Positions 11,431 through 23,300 of a stretch of 64,000 nucleotides of DNA are shown here, piece by piece; position 1 is the stretch's first letter; each line of letters starts with the position of its first letter. Origin of the DNA: Terfezia claveryi (lineage: Eukaryota; Ascomycota; Pezizomycetes; Pezizales; Pezizaceae); NCBI GenBank assembly GCA_015179025.1, contig WHUX01000065.1, positions 62,001 through 126,000 of the forward strand, read 5' to 3'. The notes beneath the pieces were generated by a model. That model ran no database searches, had not been told where the DNA came from, and saw only the letters and a list, made by a program, of their open reading frames with translations. The position numbers were made by a program, and so were the translations under genes.

Positions 11431-13986
11431 TTATTCAAGCGCCTCTCCCGCAGCCATAAACCTTTGCGCCGCACGTAAAATCTCTACGCCTTCGTGTTTC
11501 AATTCCCGAATCGTTTTCTCTAGAGTATACACCCGTTTCTGGAGATCCTGATTTGTGAGTTCGAGGTCATTCTTTGGCGCAAAACTTTCAGTGCCAGGTG
11601 CTGGTGCAGTCCCGTTAGGTAATGCTTTGGACGGGCCAGTCCCCTTATCCACACTCATGTCCACTTCCCTCATCCTCCCCACTTCTTGCCTCAACTCCTT
11701 CATTTCCCCCTTCAACCTCTCAACTTCCACTTCTCTTTCACCTGCAAACCTTCTTAACTCCGCCTTCTCCTTCTCTAGCCCCTCCCTCTCCTCCTTCCAA
11801 CGTTTCCGATCCTCAACACCCATCAGCTCCAGCCTGGTCGAATTGGCCAGAATAGTACTATACTGCCCACCACCTGCTACTGCCTGCCGGCGATACTCGT
11901 CTTTACTCGCTGTTACTTCTCCAAGTTGTTCCTCCAGTGTCTCAAACAGCATTTGATACCGATCCCGTTCTGTTGCGATAGCATCATTCTCCTCAACAGA
12001 CACAATAAGCTTCTTATCCAGCGCTGATGCTCTCTGTTGGCTCCGTTGCAGTGCTGCGCGGAGACGCGTATGGTCCGACTGCAGAGTCTCTAGTTCGAGT
12101 TGCGTCACGGATAAGCGATGTTGTAGGGAAGTGAGAGTCTCGTTATAAACTGCCGACGAAGGAACTGTAGATGGTGCGATAGTGATTGTTGAAGGGGATG
12201 CAGGGGGGTGCAAGGGTTGTTGTCGATTTGGAGACGGTGTTTGCGAGCAAGGTATAGATGGGTTCGAGGAGTTTGAATTGGGGAGGCACTGGGACGCGCA
12301 AGAGTCTGAGATTTGGGGTAAATTATGTCCGCTGATTACTTCTCTTGATTGTCTCTCTTCATTCTCGCGGATAAGTGCCTCTACTTTGCCCCTTAACCGC
12401 GCTCTTTCCTGCTCTAGCCGGCTCACTTTGCAAATCAATGAATCGTCTTCCTGGCGTTCCAAAGATGCTCCAGGTCTCCTCTCCATGATGCAGATCTTAG
12501 CATTCATATCCCCCACCCGCTTGAGCGTGCTCAATTTTGATCTCATTGTTGTGTGCATTCTTCTTAAGTATGCTACTACACTTTCTTGTGTCATTAGATC
12601 CTTGTCCGAGACAGCCTTACGGCGTGGCACAGGAGTATCCTTTCTCAAGCTCTCAATACTATTAGAATTTCCACAGGCCCTAGCACTCTCCAAAGTATCT
12701 AACGCATCTTGTACCTGCTGCTGCTGATAGGCGACAACATCAGCATAGTCCTCAACGACTTCAAACAATTGCGCCACAATTCCACGAAGATTATTCCCGG
12801 GAATGAATTCAGAAGTGGCTCTGTGTAGTTCATCCCGTAAGTATTGGTTTTCCTGGTTCAATTGAAAGTACTGGCTCTCTATATCTGGGATTACAGGGGA
12901 GGCATGGCGTTGATATATCGAGGACTGTGTAGGAGACTGGTAGTTGTTGAGTAGCTGAGACGTATCGCGTGCATTTCTGGAGGAAGGTGCAGGTGGCGGC
13001 GGCGGCGGCGGTGGTGGTGGAGGTGGGGGTGGAGGTGGAGGTGAAGGTGGAGGCGGGGGTAGTGGTGGGGGTGGAGGAGGTGGATGACCCTGTGGTGGGG
13101 ATGACAGCTTAGATGACACTCGATACGATGCTGGATGGGGGTAGTCTGATTTGTGTTGAGGCAGAGTATTCGGTGGGTAGTAGGGTTGTGTTCTATAAGG
13201 GTCATTACTCATCGAGTTGGAAGATAAAAATGGCGAAGGAAGTGGAAGAGATTGTTGTGATGGTACTGGTTGGGGAGTTCGCATCGCGAGTCCCTGAGTA
13301 TATAAGGGCGGTAGCATCGGGTGGCTTTGGGTATGGTTGACTCTTATTGACGTAGATGGGTAACATGGGTATTGGAATGCCGGCGGCGGTACTGGTGGCC
13401 GAATTCCTATCCGCTGTGAAGGTTGGCTTTCAAAATGCCTTCGTTCCACATCGCCTTCTTCCGAATGATACGATTCTTCATCATCAGAAATCTTCCGCCT
13501 TTTGTGCAGCTGATAGTTATCAGATCGGTTAGGCTGTAAATATGTGCTTGAGGAGGAACGTGGCGGATACAGCGGCTGGGACATGCTTGACGCCTGATCC
13601 TTACCCCATGGCTTTTGATTCTCCTGAACTGAATATGAATGTGGAGTCGACTGCTGTGCAATTCCAGTTGTCAGCCCAATATAATCATGATGTAACTGTG
13701 TCGACCGATATGATTCCCGAGGCTGCTCAATAGAGTGCTGAGTCAACGCCGGTTGAGCGTATGGTGTTGCGTTCTGTTGACGGTGATCATAGTGGTGTGG
13801 TTGTTGGAGATGGTCATTGGGAGTCTGCCGGTTCAGTAATGTCTGCTGGTGTGAAGCCGAACCTTCTTTTCGAGATTGCTGCTCCTGGTGAGCTTGATGT
13901 TGGGGCATCCGCCGCTGCGGTTGTTTCCATCGCTCCCCAATCTCGTCATCCTCCCAAGTTCTCCCAGACGTCGCCGCCTGCGACAT
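11431..13986 (-). CDS. Proline-rich coiled-coil protein, function unknown
   Basis: A single open frame of 851 residues starts at an ATG at 13986. I do not recognise a family. Residues 1-290 are disordered and rich in Q, H, P, S and Y. A polyproline stretch of about 35 residues lies near residues 300-335 and is encoded by GGT/GGC/GGA-rich repeats on the plus strand (about 12990-13085). After it come coiled-coil segments: about 370-440 (LNQENQYLRDELHRATSEF and following), 520-560, and a long heptad-rich region from about 615 to near residue 750, plus a shorter coil at the C-terminus. The arrangement (disordered proline-rich arm plus C-terminal coil) is typical of fungal scaffold, polarity or spindle-pole proteins, but this is only an analogy. 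It converges on the b561-like gene. No intron is needed, and the upstream sequence gives no in-frame extension. Confidence 0.8.
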   Translation of the reverse strand: MSQAATSGRTWEDDEIGERWKQPQRRMPQHQAHQEQQSRKEGSASHQQTLLNRQTPNDHLQQPHHYDHRQQNATPYAQPALTQHSIEQPRESYRSTQLHHDYIGLTTGIAQQSTPHSYSVQENQKPWGKDQASSMSQPLYPPRSSSSTYLQPNRSDNYQLHKRRKISDDEESYHSEEGDVERRHFESQPSQRIGIRPPVPPPAFQYPCYPSTSIRVNHTQSHPMLPPLYTQGLAMRTPQPVPSQQSLPLPSPFLSSNSMSNDPYRTQPYYPPNTLPQHKSDYPHPASYRVSSKLSSPPQGHPPPPPPPLPPPPPSPPPPPPPPPPPPPPPPPAPSSRNARDTSQLLNNYQSPTQSSIYQRHASPVIPDIESQYFQLNQENQYLRDELHRATSEFIPGNNLRGIVAQLFEVVEDYADVVAYQQQQVQDALDTLESARACGNSNSIESLRKDTPVPRRKAVSDKDLMTQESVVAYLRRMHTTMRSKLSTLKRVGDMNAKICIMERRPGASLERQEDDSLICKVSRLEQERARLRGKVEALIRENEERQSREVISGHNLPQISDSCASQCLPNSNSSNPSIPCSQTPSPNRQQPLHPPASPSTITIAPSTVPSSAVYNETLTSLQHRLSVTQLELETLQSDHTRLRAALQRSQQRASALDKKLIVSVEENDAIATERDRYQMLFETLEEQLGEVTASKDEYRRQAVAGGGQYSTILANSTRLELMGVEDRKRWKEEREGLEKEKAELRRFAGEREVEVERLKGEMKELRQEVGRMREVDMSVDKGTGPSKALPNGTAPAPGTESFAPKNDLELTNQDLQKRVYTLEKTIRELKHEGVEILRAAQRFMAAGEALE

Positions 13987-16900
13987 TCGGCGCCTAGACT
14001 AACCCCAGAACCACAAAAAGCGACAAGCGTATTCTGATCTGGAAGAATAGTCGGTGTGTGGTATATGAAGCTGCTGCACACAGGACTCGGCTGGAAGATC
14101 GAAACTGATGAGAATTCCAGAATGATTACGCGCGCGAACGTATATTCTTCCCAAGTTATTTTCGCTAGCGTATCAAACAAAACTGTCCTATACTTCGCAA
14201 AATCCCACACCCCAACCCAAGATTTCGGTCCAGGCGGACAATCAACCAGGTGTGGGTCGCGATATATTTAGTATCAAGGGGGCGGCAGGGGCAAAGGCCT
14301 GCTGAGTTTCTGGCTGATTGTAAATACCAGTAACAGCCACTATGTAAATAAGTAAGTAAGGTAGCCAGTCTGAGTGCTCTTCCTCGAACTGATGATATCT
14401 GAACAACCTGACTTCCATACGCAGTTTTATGCAATCAATGATTTCCCTAGGTTGCTATTGGTAGCGGACCCCACCTCGTTCTGTTCTTTCTCCGCCGATC
14501 GCTCTCTCTGAACTGGTGTAGTTACCTAAGCGACAATCCAGTGCACCGAACACCGAGTATTCAACGAGCTTCCAGCGTCCGAAGCGATCTCAGGGGGCTG
14601 AAAACTTCATGTCCCAAGGCAATAGAGAGTGTGGTGAAGAACTCTCAGGATATAAGGAGATGCAAAGTAAGTACTTACACTTCAGTTCATCTCACCCCCC
14701 CTGTAGATTCTTGCCACAAAGCAGGCTGACCAAGTCAGCATTTCTTAAGATTGCTGAAGTGTACTATAATCAAGAGAGCGGTGAATGGCTCGTCCGTACG
14801 ACGTCTCATGCAACCCAGGACTCTAGATGGAGGGGGGAATTCCGACGCATATATGTACCACCAGGCTAATTCCCTGTTTGTGCCAACGTAACCACTATTG
14901 TGCTTTTCTCACTGGAAGGGCATCTAGAGTACCCAATTGTCGCAACTCAAGGTTTATTTATACCAAGTGCAAGATTATGACAATTGCATCTTGGTCAATC
15001 TGGTTCACCAGCCGTACATAGTTGCAGTTGAGTTATTCATTAATTGTACCGTTGGGGCCCGTGAGGACCTGATTGCTCCTTGTTGTACTTACACCACACT
15101 GTCTCCTAGAATTAGTCTCGCACCCCCAGCAATGATTGGCCGAGAAATATTTGGGACCATCATGCGGGATTGGGGTTTCGGATCACCACGGATCGGTTCC
15201 CAGGGTTTGCAGCATATCCTGGTTAAGTAGGGTAAGATTATTCAACGTCGAAGATTGTCAAAGTGACGTTACGTTAATTATAACGACAGACCGGAAAATA
15301 CCGATATCGACACTTGAATCCAGCACTCATCCTACCGCATATATACTAACTATAATCATAGGCGTCCAGGCACCAATCAGGGCGTTAGATTGGGCTCTTG
15401 TCAACCCATCGCCTATCTATTGTCACGTACCCAGATACGTTAGGTACTCGGCTAGGTGTTGGAGATATTTGCGTTAGTAGCTATTCGACATCCGTTGCAT
15501 TAATTATATTGCAGCCAGGTGCCATCAGAATGGCGAGCATAAGCCATAGTGCCGGCAGTGCGTATTGCCCTGGTTTTGCACCTGTGAATCATCTACAGCG
15601 TGTCAAGCCATAGGATTCATGTACTCTATTATCCTATACTGTAGACACCTCCAAGTCAGCTGAGTAGGATCACTGAGAACCAGGAGCATACCCGTAAGTG
15701 ACCTTCAAATTCACTGTGATGGCAAACACCAATAGATAGCAGGTATCCACTTTATCACCTGCCTGAAGCTGCATTTTCATCTTCCCTGATGTGCTAGTAT
15801 AGTTTTGCGTAAGAGAAATATAACGCTAGAACATCATGCTTAACCCAAATTTTCGAAGGGTCTATAATGCATGAACCTAGTCAGAGCTAATTTAGTACTT
15901 CTGGAAAGTGGGATTTTTCATGTGTAGAAAGGCAATTAACCGGAAAAATAACGTGTCTCGACCTGAGGGCCCGGTGTTGTCGATTCTAGGGTTAGAGAAT
16001 GATTGACTTGTTTCCATTGCAGATGCCCTGATTGACGTGCGAGAAATTGCAAATTGTCATCAAGCCTGCTTCTAATCGTGTCATACTGCATATAGGATTG
16101 AAGAAAGAAATGGTGTGAGTAAGCTCTTTAGAGGTCTGGAAGGACAGGCTGTACAAATGTAGTAGAGCATAATTTCCCTTTATGGTCATAGGAAGAGAAA
16201 GTACATTTACTCATAGAGATACTGGAACGCCGAGATTTGTATATAGTCATGTTCTGCACCGCTGCACATGCATGTGTACATCAAACTACATTGGTCAGTT
16301 CAGTTCCTCCATGAGTCGTATTCGCTCTTCTCTTGGAAGAAAAGACCGCAGATCCTCTGCAAGACGCCTCTCATTCGGTGGGTGCCCGTTCACAAATGAC
16401 ACCAAAGGCGGCAGCGATGTGTATAGTATTCACACGTAATGCTAATTGACGCAAAGATCTGAAATCGTGCATTTCACAGCCGACCGAACCCGCATGGTGG
16501 CCGGTCATGGGCCTCTTGCTAGACATCGTAGGCCTCTTTATGGTCAGCAGTCGACTGCATCTCAAGGTTCTTGTTTTAGGCTCAAAGACAAGAGCCATCT
16601 GATGCTGGTAGAATAGAACGTCAGCAGAGAGATCGATGACAAGGGGTCTAGAACTAGGTAGCCCATGTTCATGTAATCTTGGACGTACAACGCGTGACGC
16701 AACGGGGCCTTGGGCTTGCGAGGGTCTGGTCGTATTTGTCAGCCTTGCAAGCCAGTATGGTAACCATCTGTCGTCTGCGGATTATGTATTTCTCATTGTG
16801 ACTTCAAGAAGAGGCCAAGGTTAGTCATGATGGTGTGGATAACAGATTCAGGCCTAGGGGCAACTTCATGATCATGGCTTTTACCTAGAATAAGTCAGCC

Positions 16901-18538
16901 CAATGTATGATGCCCTTGCTATACCAGTCCCCAAGTAACTCACAGTACTTATCATCAACGTTGTACTCAGTAACTGACCAATTAATTTCTCATCAAATAG
17001 AAATAAGGCTGTTAGTACTCTGCCCTTCCCAGAAAGGTATCCCTTCGCAATCAACTTGTTGAAAAAGTAAGCGTGTATTTACTCCTTCCATAATTGGCTG
17101 AGGGCCTGAGGCAAGAGCGGTAAGCTTCTGCAGTCGGTGCCTCACATTATGATCATGGACTCCGTAGGACCGACAAGCAACACTACGGCAGATTGGTGTA
17201 CGAACTTGTTAGAACATGAAGCGATAGCAGTGCCAGTTTGATGAGCTGGACGTTGTAGGTAGCAAATTATTGCCAGGTCGCTGTGGTAGGGCTCGATCGC
17301 TCTAAGCAAGCAATTGTCGACGTCGGAGCTATACCACTGCGAACAAGTTTAATTTAAACTGGATGGTACCTTGTGATTGGGATTGGAAACATTCGGTATT
17401 GAAAACCTCGAGAAACACCGGTGATTGAAAGGACTATAGCGAGCGAGATTGGTAGTATATAAATTATGAAGAAAGATGGCCGGTGCGCTATATATGTCAT
17501 ATATACAATAATGTCCTATGGTTAACGTTAGGCTCTAGGGTAGTGCTCTAGGGCATAGCCCCATGCCAAGAACATCGAGCTCAGGGTACTTAACGAGGGT
17601 GACAGTACTTACTCTGTACTTACTCCGTCTTCACGAAACCTCATATAAAACGTTACAGAACCTCACAACAATCACTTGGGAATGTACAAACGTGGTATGT
17701 TTGGTCTGCCCAACCAATCAGCTTGGAACAAGCACAACTGAATTGGGCTGGTTAAGAACATCGAAACGAAATAGCCTAATACGGCGAAGAAGTGCTACAT
17801 CCCCATGCATATGTTACTTCAACTGCATGAATCATGCTATCTCTATGCAATACATAGGCTACGCATGGCTATCAGTGTGAATTTCTAGACATACATACAT
17901 GCAGAGTTGGAGCCGGGCAGTGGATAAAGCGGTGGGATAAAACGCAGTTTCTGATTTGTTCGGAAATAGACCATGAGACTGGACCATGAGCGTTAAAGGG
18001 CGTCATAAAATCAGGTTTCACTTAAGAAATTCTTTAGCAGGTCAGCGAGATTCCGTATTCTAGAGACGAGAAATCTATACTTGCTCTTAACTCATCAAAT
18101 GCTGACAATATAAGCTCAAAAACCGTTCTATCCGCATATATTTGTGCACAGGTTCGTAAGTTGCAAAGAGGGACGACCAGTTACTACCTGCTGAACTTTC
18201 ATGACCGAAGAACGTCCTCCCTGTGTTATTGGTGACACACAACTAGATTACATTCCACATGAATGCATTGTACATGATTGGGTGATGAGTTTAATAATAA
18301 GTAGGTACGCTTTCCTTCATTGGGGGACGAGGCTAATTCGATATAGGTGATATTTAAAAAATATGAGAACAACATCCAACAAATTAAGCATCTAATGTTA
18401 ACCTTCAAGCATCATCCAACACAGAGGTATCCACGCGCTTGCCAACCTTCCTGGAAATTAACACCATTGTCCGGAACACGGAAATATCAAATGCTTGCCA
18501 TCAGAAACCTCCAGCTGCTAAGTTCGAGCCATCGACCA
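13987..18538. other. Gene-free intergenic region
   Basis: Only short ORFs (mostly under 115 residues) on both strands, none with domain-like content and none connectable by plausible introns. I saw no tRNA, long tandem repeat or paired terminal repeats. The sequence looks like degenerate, average-composition DNA. Confidence 0.55.
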
Positions 18539-20340
18539 CTACCGGGGGCATATATTTTTGGCCTTCTGCACTTCGAGTACCCCTAGTCCCTCAGTCTCAA
18601 GAGCGGTCCTAGTATCCTCCGCATCGTCTCCGACTCCCGGCGTCACATCAGCCCCTGGTCTTTTTGTCTCATAATGCCGATCCATCCTTACCCGGAGCTG
18701 GCGCCCTTTGAATGATGTGTTATTATATCGCAGACATGCATGGTTGGCTGCTTCCGATGACTCAAATGTTGCTATAGCATGGCCTTTAGCTCGGTTATCA
18801 GCATTTCGAGGGACCTCCACTCTTGTACTGCCTTCTAAATATTCCTTTAGCTCTTTCCAGGTCGTCCCATAGGGCAAATTTCCGATGAAAACACTACGGC
18901 ATTCTGTCTGCACCGCCCATGGCTCAAATTCACAGGCAAACCATTCGGTGGAGTTACATAGAATGGGGATGGGGCAACATGGGTATTAGTCATGTTGACT
19001 GGCACCATTAAGGAATTTGGAGCCTGGGGAATCGGGCCAGGCATCATGGAGCTTTCCATACCGGTGGGGCCGTTGGTAGGGTTTGCAATCGGGGTTGCTG
19101 GCAACATTAGTTGACTGTGATAGCCACTGGATCCATAGTGAAGCATGGGCGGAGACAAATATGAATGTGAGTATATCTCTCCTGGTGCTGGAATGGTCGC
19201 AACATTCAATGGAAACCTCATCTGAAAGCTTCTACCTAAACCCATAGCGTGATCACATGCCTGGCGGGCGGCCTCTCGGTGTTCGTTGAATTGTTTTTGA
19301 AAATCCCTTACTTCTCCAAGACGACCAAGTTGCGTTGCTTCTGACATTTTCCCCCATAGTTCCTTTGATCGGTTCGTGTGGAAGGCCGCCTGGTTATTCC
19401 AGTACGTACACTCCTGGTACGTATGCCTGTACCAAGCATCCAATTCCCCGCTCGAGGGAGCGGTCCGGGCGGGAGTAGAGAATTTGGCCAATCTGCGGGT
19501 CCTGAAAGCGCTCTCGGTAGGCTTTGAAATGCGGACTGTCCCGCTTGGACATAGTGTGGTGGAAGAATCTGCCCTGGGCCCAGCTTCGTTGTGATAGCCC
19601 CACCAACAGGACAATCGTATTGCAGATTTCCTAATTTGGCCACGAGCGCTCTTCCGTTCCATACGTACCCATCGAGGTTTTCTGCGGAAGAAGAATCAGC
19701 ATCGCAGATACAACGCACTTCATATGGATGCCTGTGAGGTAAGGCTTGCTTACCCTGCACCTTCTTTGCAGCCTCTAAGCCCTTAATACGGACATAGCCA
19801 AAGCCTCTTGACCTTCCTTCACTCGTATAAATCTCCGCTCTTTCAACGTTGGGGGTCCACTGTCGAACGAGATCTTTCAAATCCTGCCATTTCTCTTTCC
19901 ACGGGATCTAAGGTGGATTAGCAACGACACTTTGGGTTCTTATGATGTAGTGCTTATAGCAAACAAGGAGTAGGTCTCGGAAGTTGAAGAAACCAAAAAG
20001 CCCGATGAGGGATAAGAGAATGGAGCAGACCTACATTACCGATCAGAACCACATATTGATCGGTGCCTTCTCCGGCTGACTGCATCACAACGTTTCCCAT
20101 AACCCCAGATGTCATGGGGTAAACCCCTGGCTCGTGCACGTTTTCTAGGACAAGTCTTGCTGGCTCTGGATGAGAGTGTTGCGAGTGTGATGACAAGGAA
20201 GTTTGAAGCGGCCACGAGAGTGAGAGGGGGGCGCTGGAGTGTTGTGGTTCGGAATTTCTAGCATGTACGCTGGCAGCGCTTGCATCTAAAACTTCGGGGC
20301 GAAGTATATGTGGGAACCTTTCTTGCGATGAATCCGCCAT
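18539..20340 (-). CDS. RNA-binding protein with two RRM-like domains (multi-exon)
   Basis: The start is an ATG at 20340. Clear exons are 20035-20340, 19754-19907 and the last exon 18539-18907; a long middle coding block runs 18958-19681. Introns of 127 nt (19908-20034), 72 nt (19682-19753, GTAAGC) and 50 nt (18908-18957, GTAACT) restore the frame at each join. The first RRM begins at the exon 1/2 join with an RNP2-like VLIGNIPWKEKW, continues with RNP1-like RSRGFGYVRI and ends near NGRALVAKL. The second RRM is near the C-terminus (RSVFIGNLPYGTTWKEL, then KGHAIATF and GRQLRVRM). Between them is a linker rich in P, S and M. The middle block changes reading frame between about 19640 and 19430, so either a third short intron with a weak donor (for example GTGGGG near 19604) or a frameshift lies there; I could not resolve this. 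The role is probably mRNA binding or processing (family-level inference). Confidence 0.75.
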
Positions 20341-23300
20341 ATTGTAACTTTCCGAAAGCCTGGATTACAATAAGGATTCAGTAATAAAGTTAGTATTCTT
20401 CCGTCCCTTGCTTATTTTATTGTCGCAATGCCTCCTGGTCGGGTAGTGTCTTCCGTTAAACGGAAAGGAACTGGGCCAACAAATGACAAATGCAATGAAA
20501 GCAGGAAACAGAAACATGACCCACTGTCTGTAAACCCAGACGTGGCGGTCAAAAGAAAAATCCCGAGGGTGAAGGTAGGAGTATTGCTCTAGCCACTATC
20601 ATCTGGTGCAGATGATAAAAAGGGTGGGCACACTGATCCTAAACCATCAGCCGGTCCAGTGTGTTATTTGGAAAGGCAGCCAGGCAAAAACTCCTGTTTT
20701 GCTACCTCTCCTGGACCGGGGATGAACTTGCGCCCCCAAGATTAGGAATAGCATGCTCCAAGTGTGCGTGAAAGATCTATGGAGACCCAGTGTTGCCCTC
20801 ATTAAGATGACAGAGAGCGCAAGCTAAATATGAAACAAGAGAAATCTAGACTGACATTTTGGGTATCAGGATGAAAATGAATGAGGATATGGATGATTTA
20901 ATATCCTCCTTGGTTCCGATAATGTAGGTTGACTGCAGCTGTACCCACAATAAGCTATTTGGCTACCACACGTGGAATCACAGCCTGGACCTCGTGATTG
21001 AAAGAGAAGGCAGTCAGTTCGCTGTCCCTGATATCAACTTCTGATCTAAATCCACTTACAATGTTGCTGTTGATAGCGGTTCAATCCAGACAGTTCATGC
21101 TGCCGGGGACGCTAACATTTGAATCGCAGTGAGCAGAATACTGAGCGAGCATACTGACACGTTAGCTATAAACCTGATTAAATGCCAATGGGTGTCGAGG
21201 AAGATTGTTTGACAAGCTGTGATTGGCTGTCATGTTGCCTCTGCTTATGAAACATCTAGCCCAACAACTCCTGGTGCTCATCAGAAGGAGCAGTTCCACA
21301 CGCGGCAAGAGGGCTCCCGCTGGTGCAGCGTCAGATCAGGGGCAGTAAAAAGGTAAGCTGAGCGTGTCGTTAAAGGTCTGAATTCAATATCGAGAAGTTT
21401 TATTCTCTTTATCGGACTGTGATTAGGCCAAAGTTGATACATACAATAGAACGTTCATGCTACTTCATCGGCATAGCATGGTGAAAAGAGCAAAGCTTGC
21501 CCTGCTGGTCGATTACTGGAACTACGAGACCTTCAAAGCATGTTTGGGCATGGTACCGGCACCACTCTACAAAGAAACCATCTGCGTCGAGCCATAGGTC
21601 GGGTAGCTTGAATGGTATGTCGACTAAGAGTATATAATATGGGGTCTGCGGTGGAGTGCATTCTGGCATGGGCTGGCTGGCTCCAGTAGTGGCTCGAGAG
21701 CATGGCTCCAGAAACATTGAAGCAAAGTAGGAAGTAATTGTGCGAGCCGTTCCAGCCAACAAATCAGAAATATACTTATAAAATGTATGCTCACCTCTAG
21801 GTAATTAGACAGGACGTAGGTATACCCGAGAGTCCTATAACGGATACTTCTAGCCTGGTTCTTCAGGACAGAACCCTTGCAGGTGGCCGATATAGAGTCA
21901 CTGACGTCCAACGTCAATGCCTAGGCCTTTTGGATATAATTTCTCTGTTCGGGGACCCTACTGATGTGGTCCTCGTTTGATCGCGATCAAGTACAGAAAA
22001 TTCTTCAGATGTTAACTGTCACAAGTACAACCGGTCTCGTGCAGTGCCGTGACAGAATCTGGCCGAGGTAAATTGTTCGTTAAAAGACCTGGCACGGTCA
22101 AGAGATTTATGAAAACTTGTGAGTCTACTACCAATGTTGTAGGAGCAGGAGGGCCGCGTAACTTTATAGGAACAGGATGTGAAATCTGACCTCTCTTTGG
22201 TGAAGAAGTGTGTGAGCTGACTGCAACTAGAAGCGTGGGCCTTTTGCAGCAAAGTTACCATTGAGATCGAAACCTCTGCAGCGGAAGAGTCCTAAACGAG
22301 CAGATGTAGTGCGTTCGAGCTGCTCTTGGGCCGTTATGCAACACTTCTTGAGGAATATCACATTGGGAGGATGATAATATACTGAAGGTTATGTGATGTT
22401 ATAGCTGCAAAGCAACCTAACTGGGTGGCACCTGGATCTATCCCCTTCTATCACTTACTTCTCAAGTCCCGTAGCACCTATGGAGTACATATCACTGGAG
22501 GCTACGTTAGCTCTAGAATTATGAGCCAGTGCTATGCATTTGAAAACGCACCTGACGCGTCGCAACTTTGCAAGGGCACAGCAGCCACAAATCTGGGTAC
22601 TTGTGTTTCGTTTATCGGTCTTATTTAGCAGGAATTCCACAGGTGCGGCCAACAATCGTCCAAATTGTTATTGCGAACAAGCTACACGATTTTTCACACA
22701 ATTTTGGTACTTAAGTAAAAGTAACGATATTAGGTCACTCTTCGAGTTCAACCAAGCAAATTGCCTTCACATCACATGAAGGGCTGATGAGGCCTACTAG
22801 GCACAAGATATCTGTGACATCTTAACAACCTCCATTTCTGTTCAACCGTGGAACTCACACAGGCAGGCTGCCATGCTCTTTCCTTCGTCCAAACATGGCA
22901 GACTGAAAATCTTAGCATTGCAAAAAGGAAGCCCTGCACTCAACACTGCAGTACCATGAATTTGTAGAGATTATAAATGTGTGCCAATCTGACTTCTACA
23001 GGAGTCAGGCACTCAGACTGAACTTAGCAAACTATTCACTGATGTCTAAGTAGCGGCTCGTCAGTCCCAAGACAATTAGCGACCTCAAAGTGTCCCACAA
23101 AAAACCTTCATCTCGCCGATCCCTACTTGTGGTGTGTTCGTTTTACCCCTGGGCACACTACAGTCAAGTCAACATTGATCTGAGAATATCGATCGACATT
23201 TCACACCCAATAAGATAGGAATCTGCACTAGTTACACAATGCTCCATTTTACGATTTGCCGCTCTCCATGAGATATGGTTTCTGCCTTTACAGGGGCTGG

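Noticed and set aside
21460..21762. Minus-strand ORF with protein-like composition
   Set aside because: A GTGAGC donor exists upstream, but no acceptor gives a convincing joined product. Not enough to call a gene.
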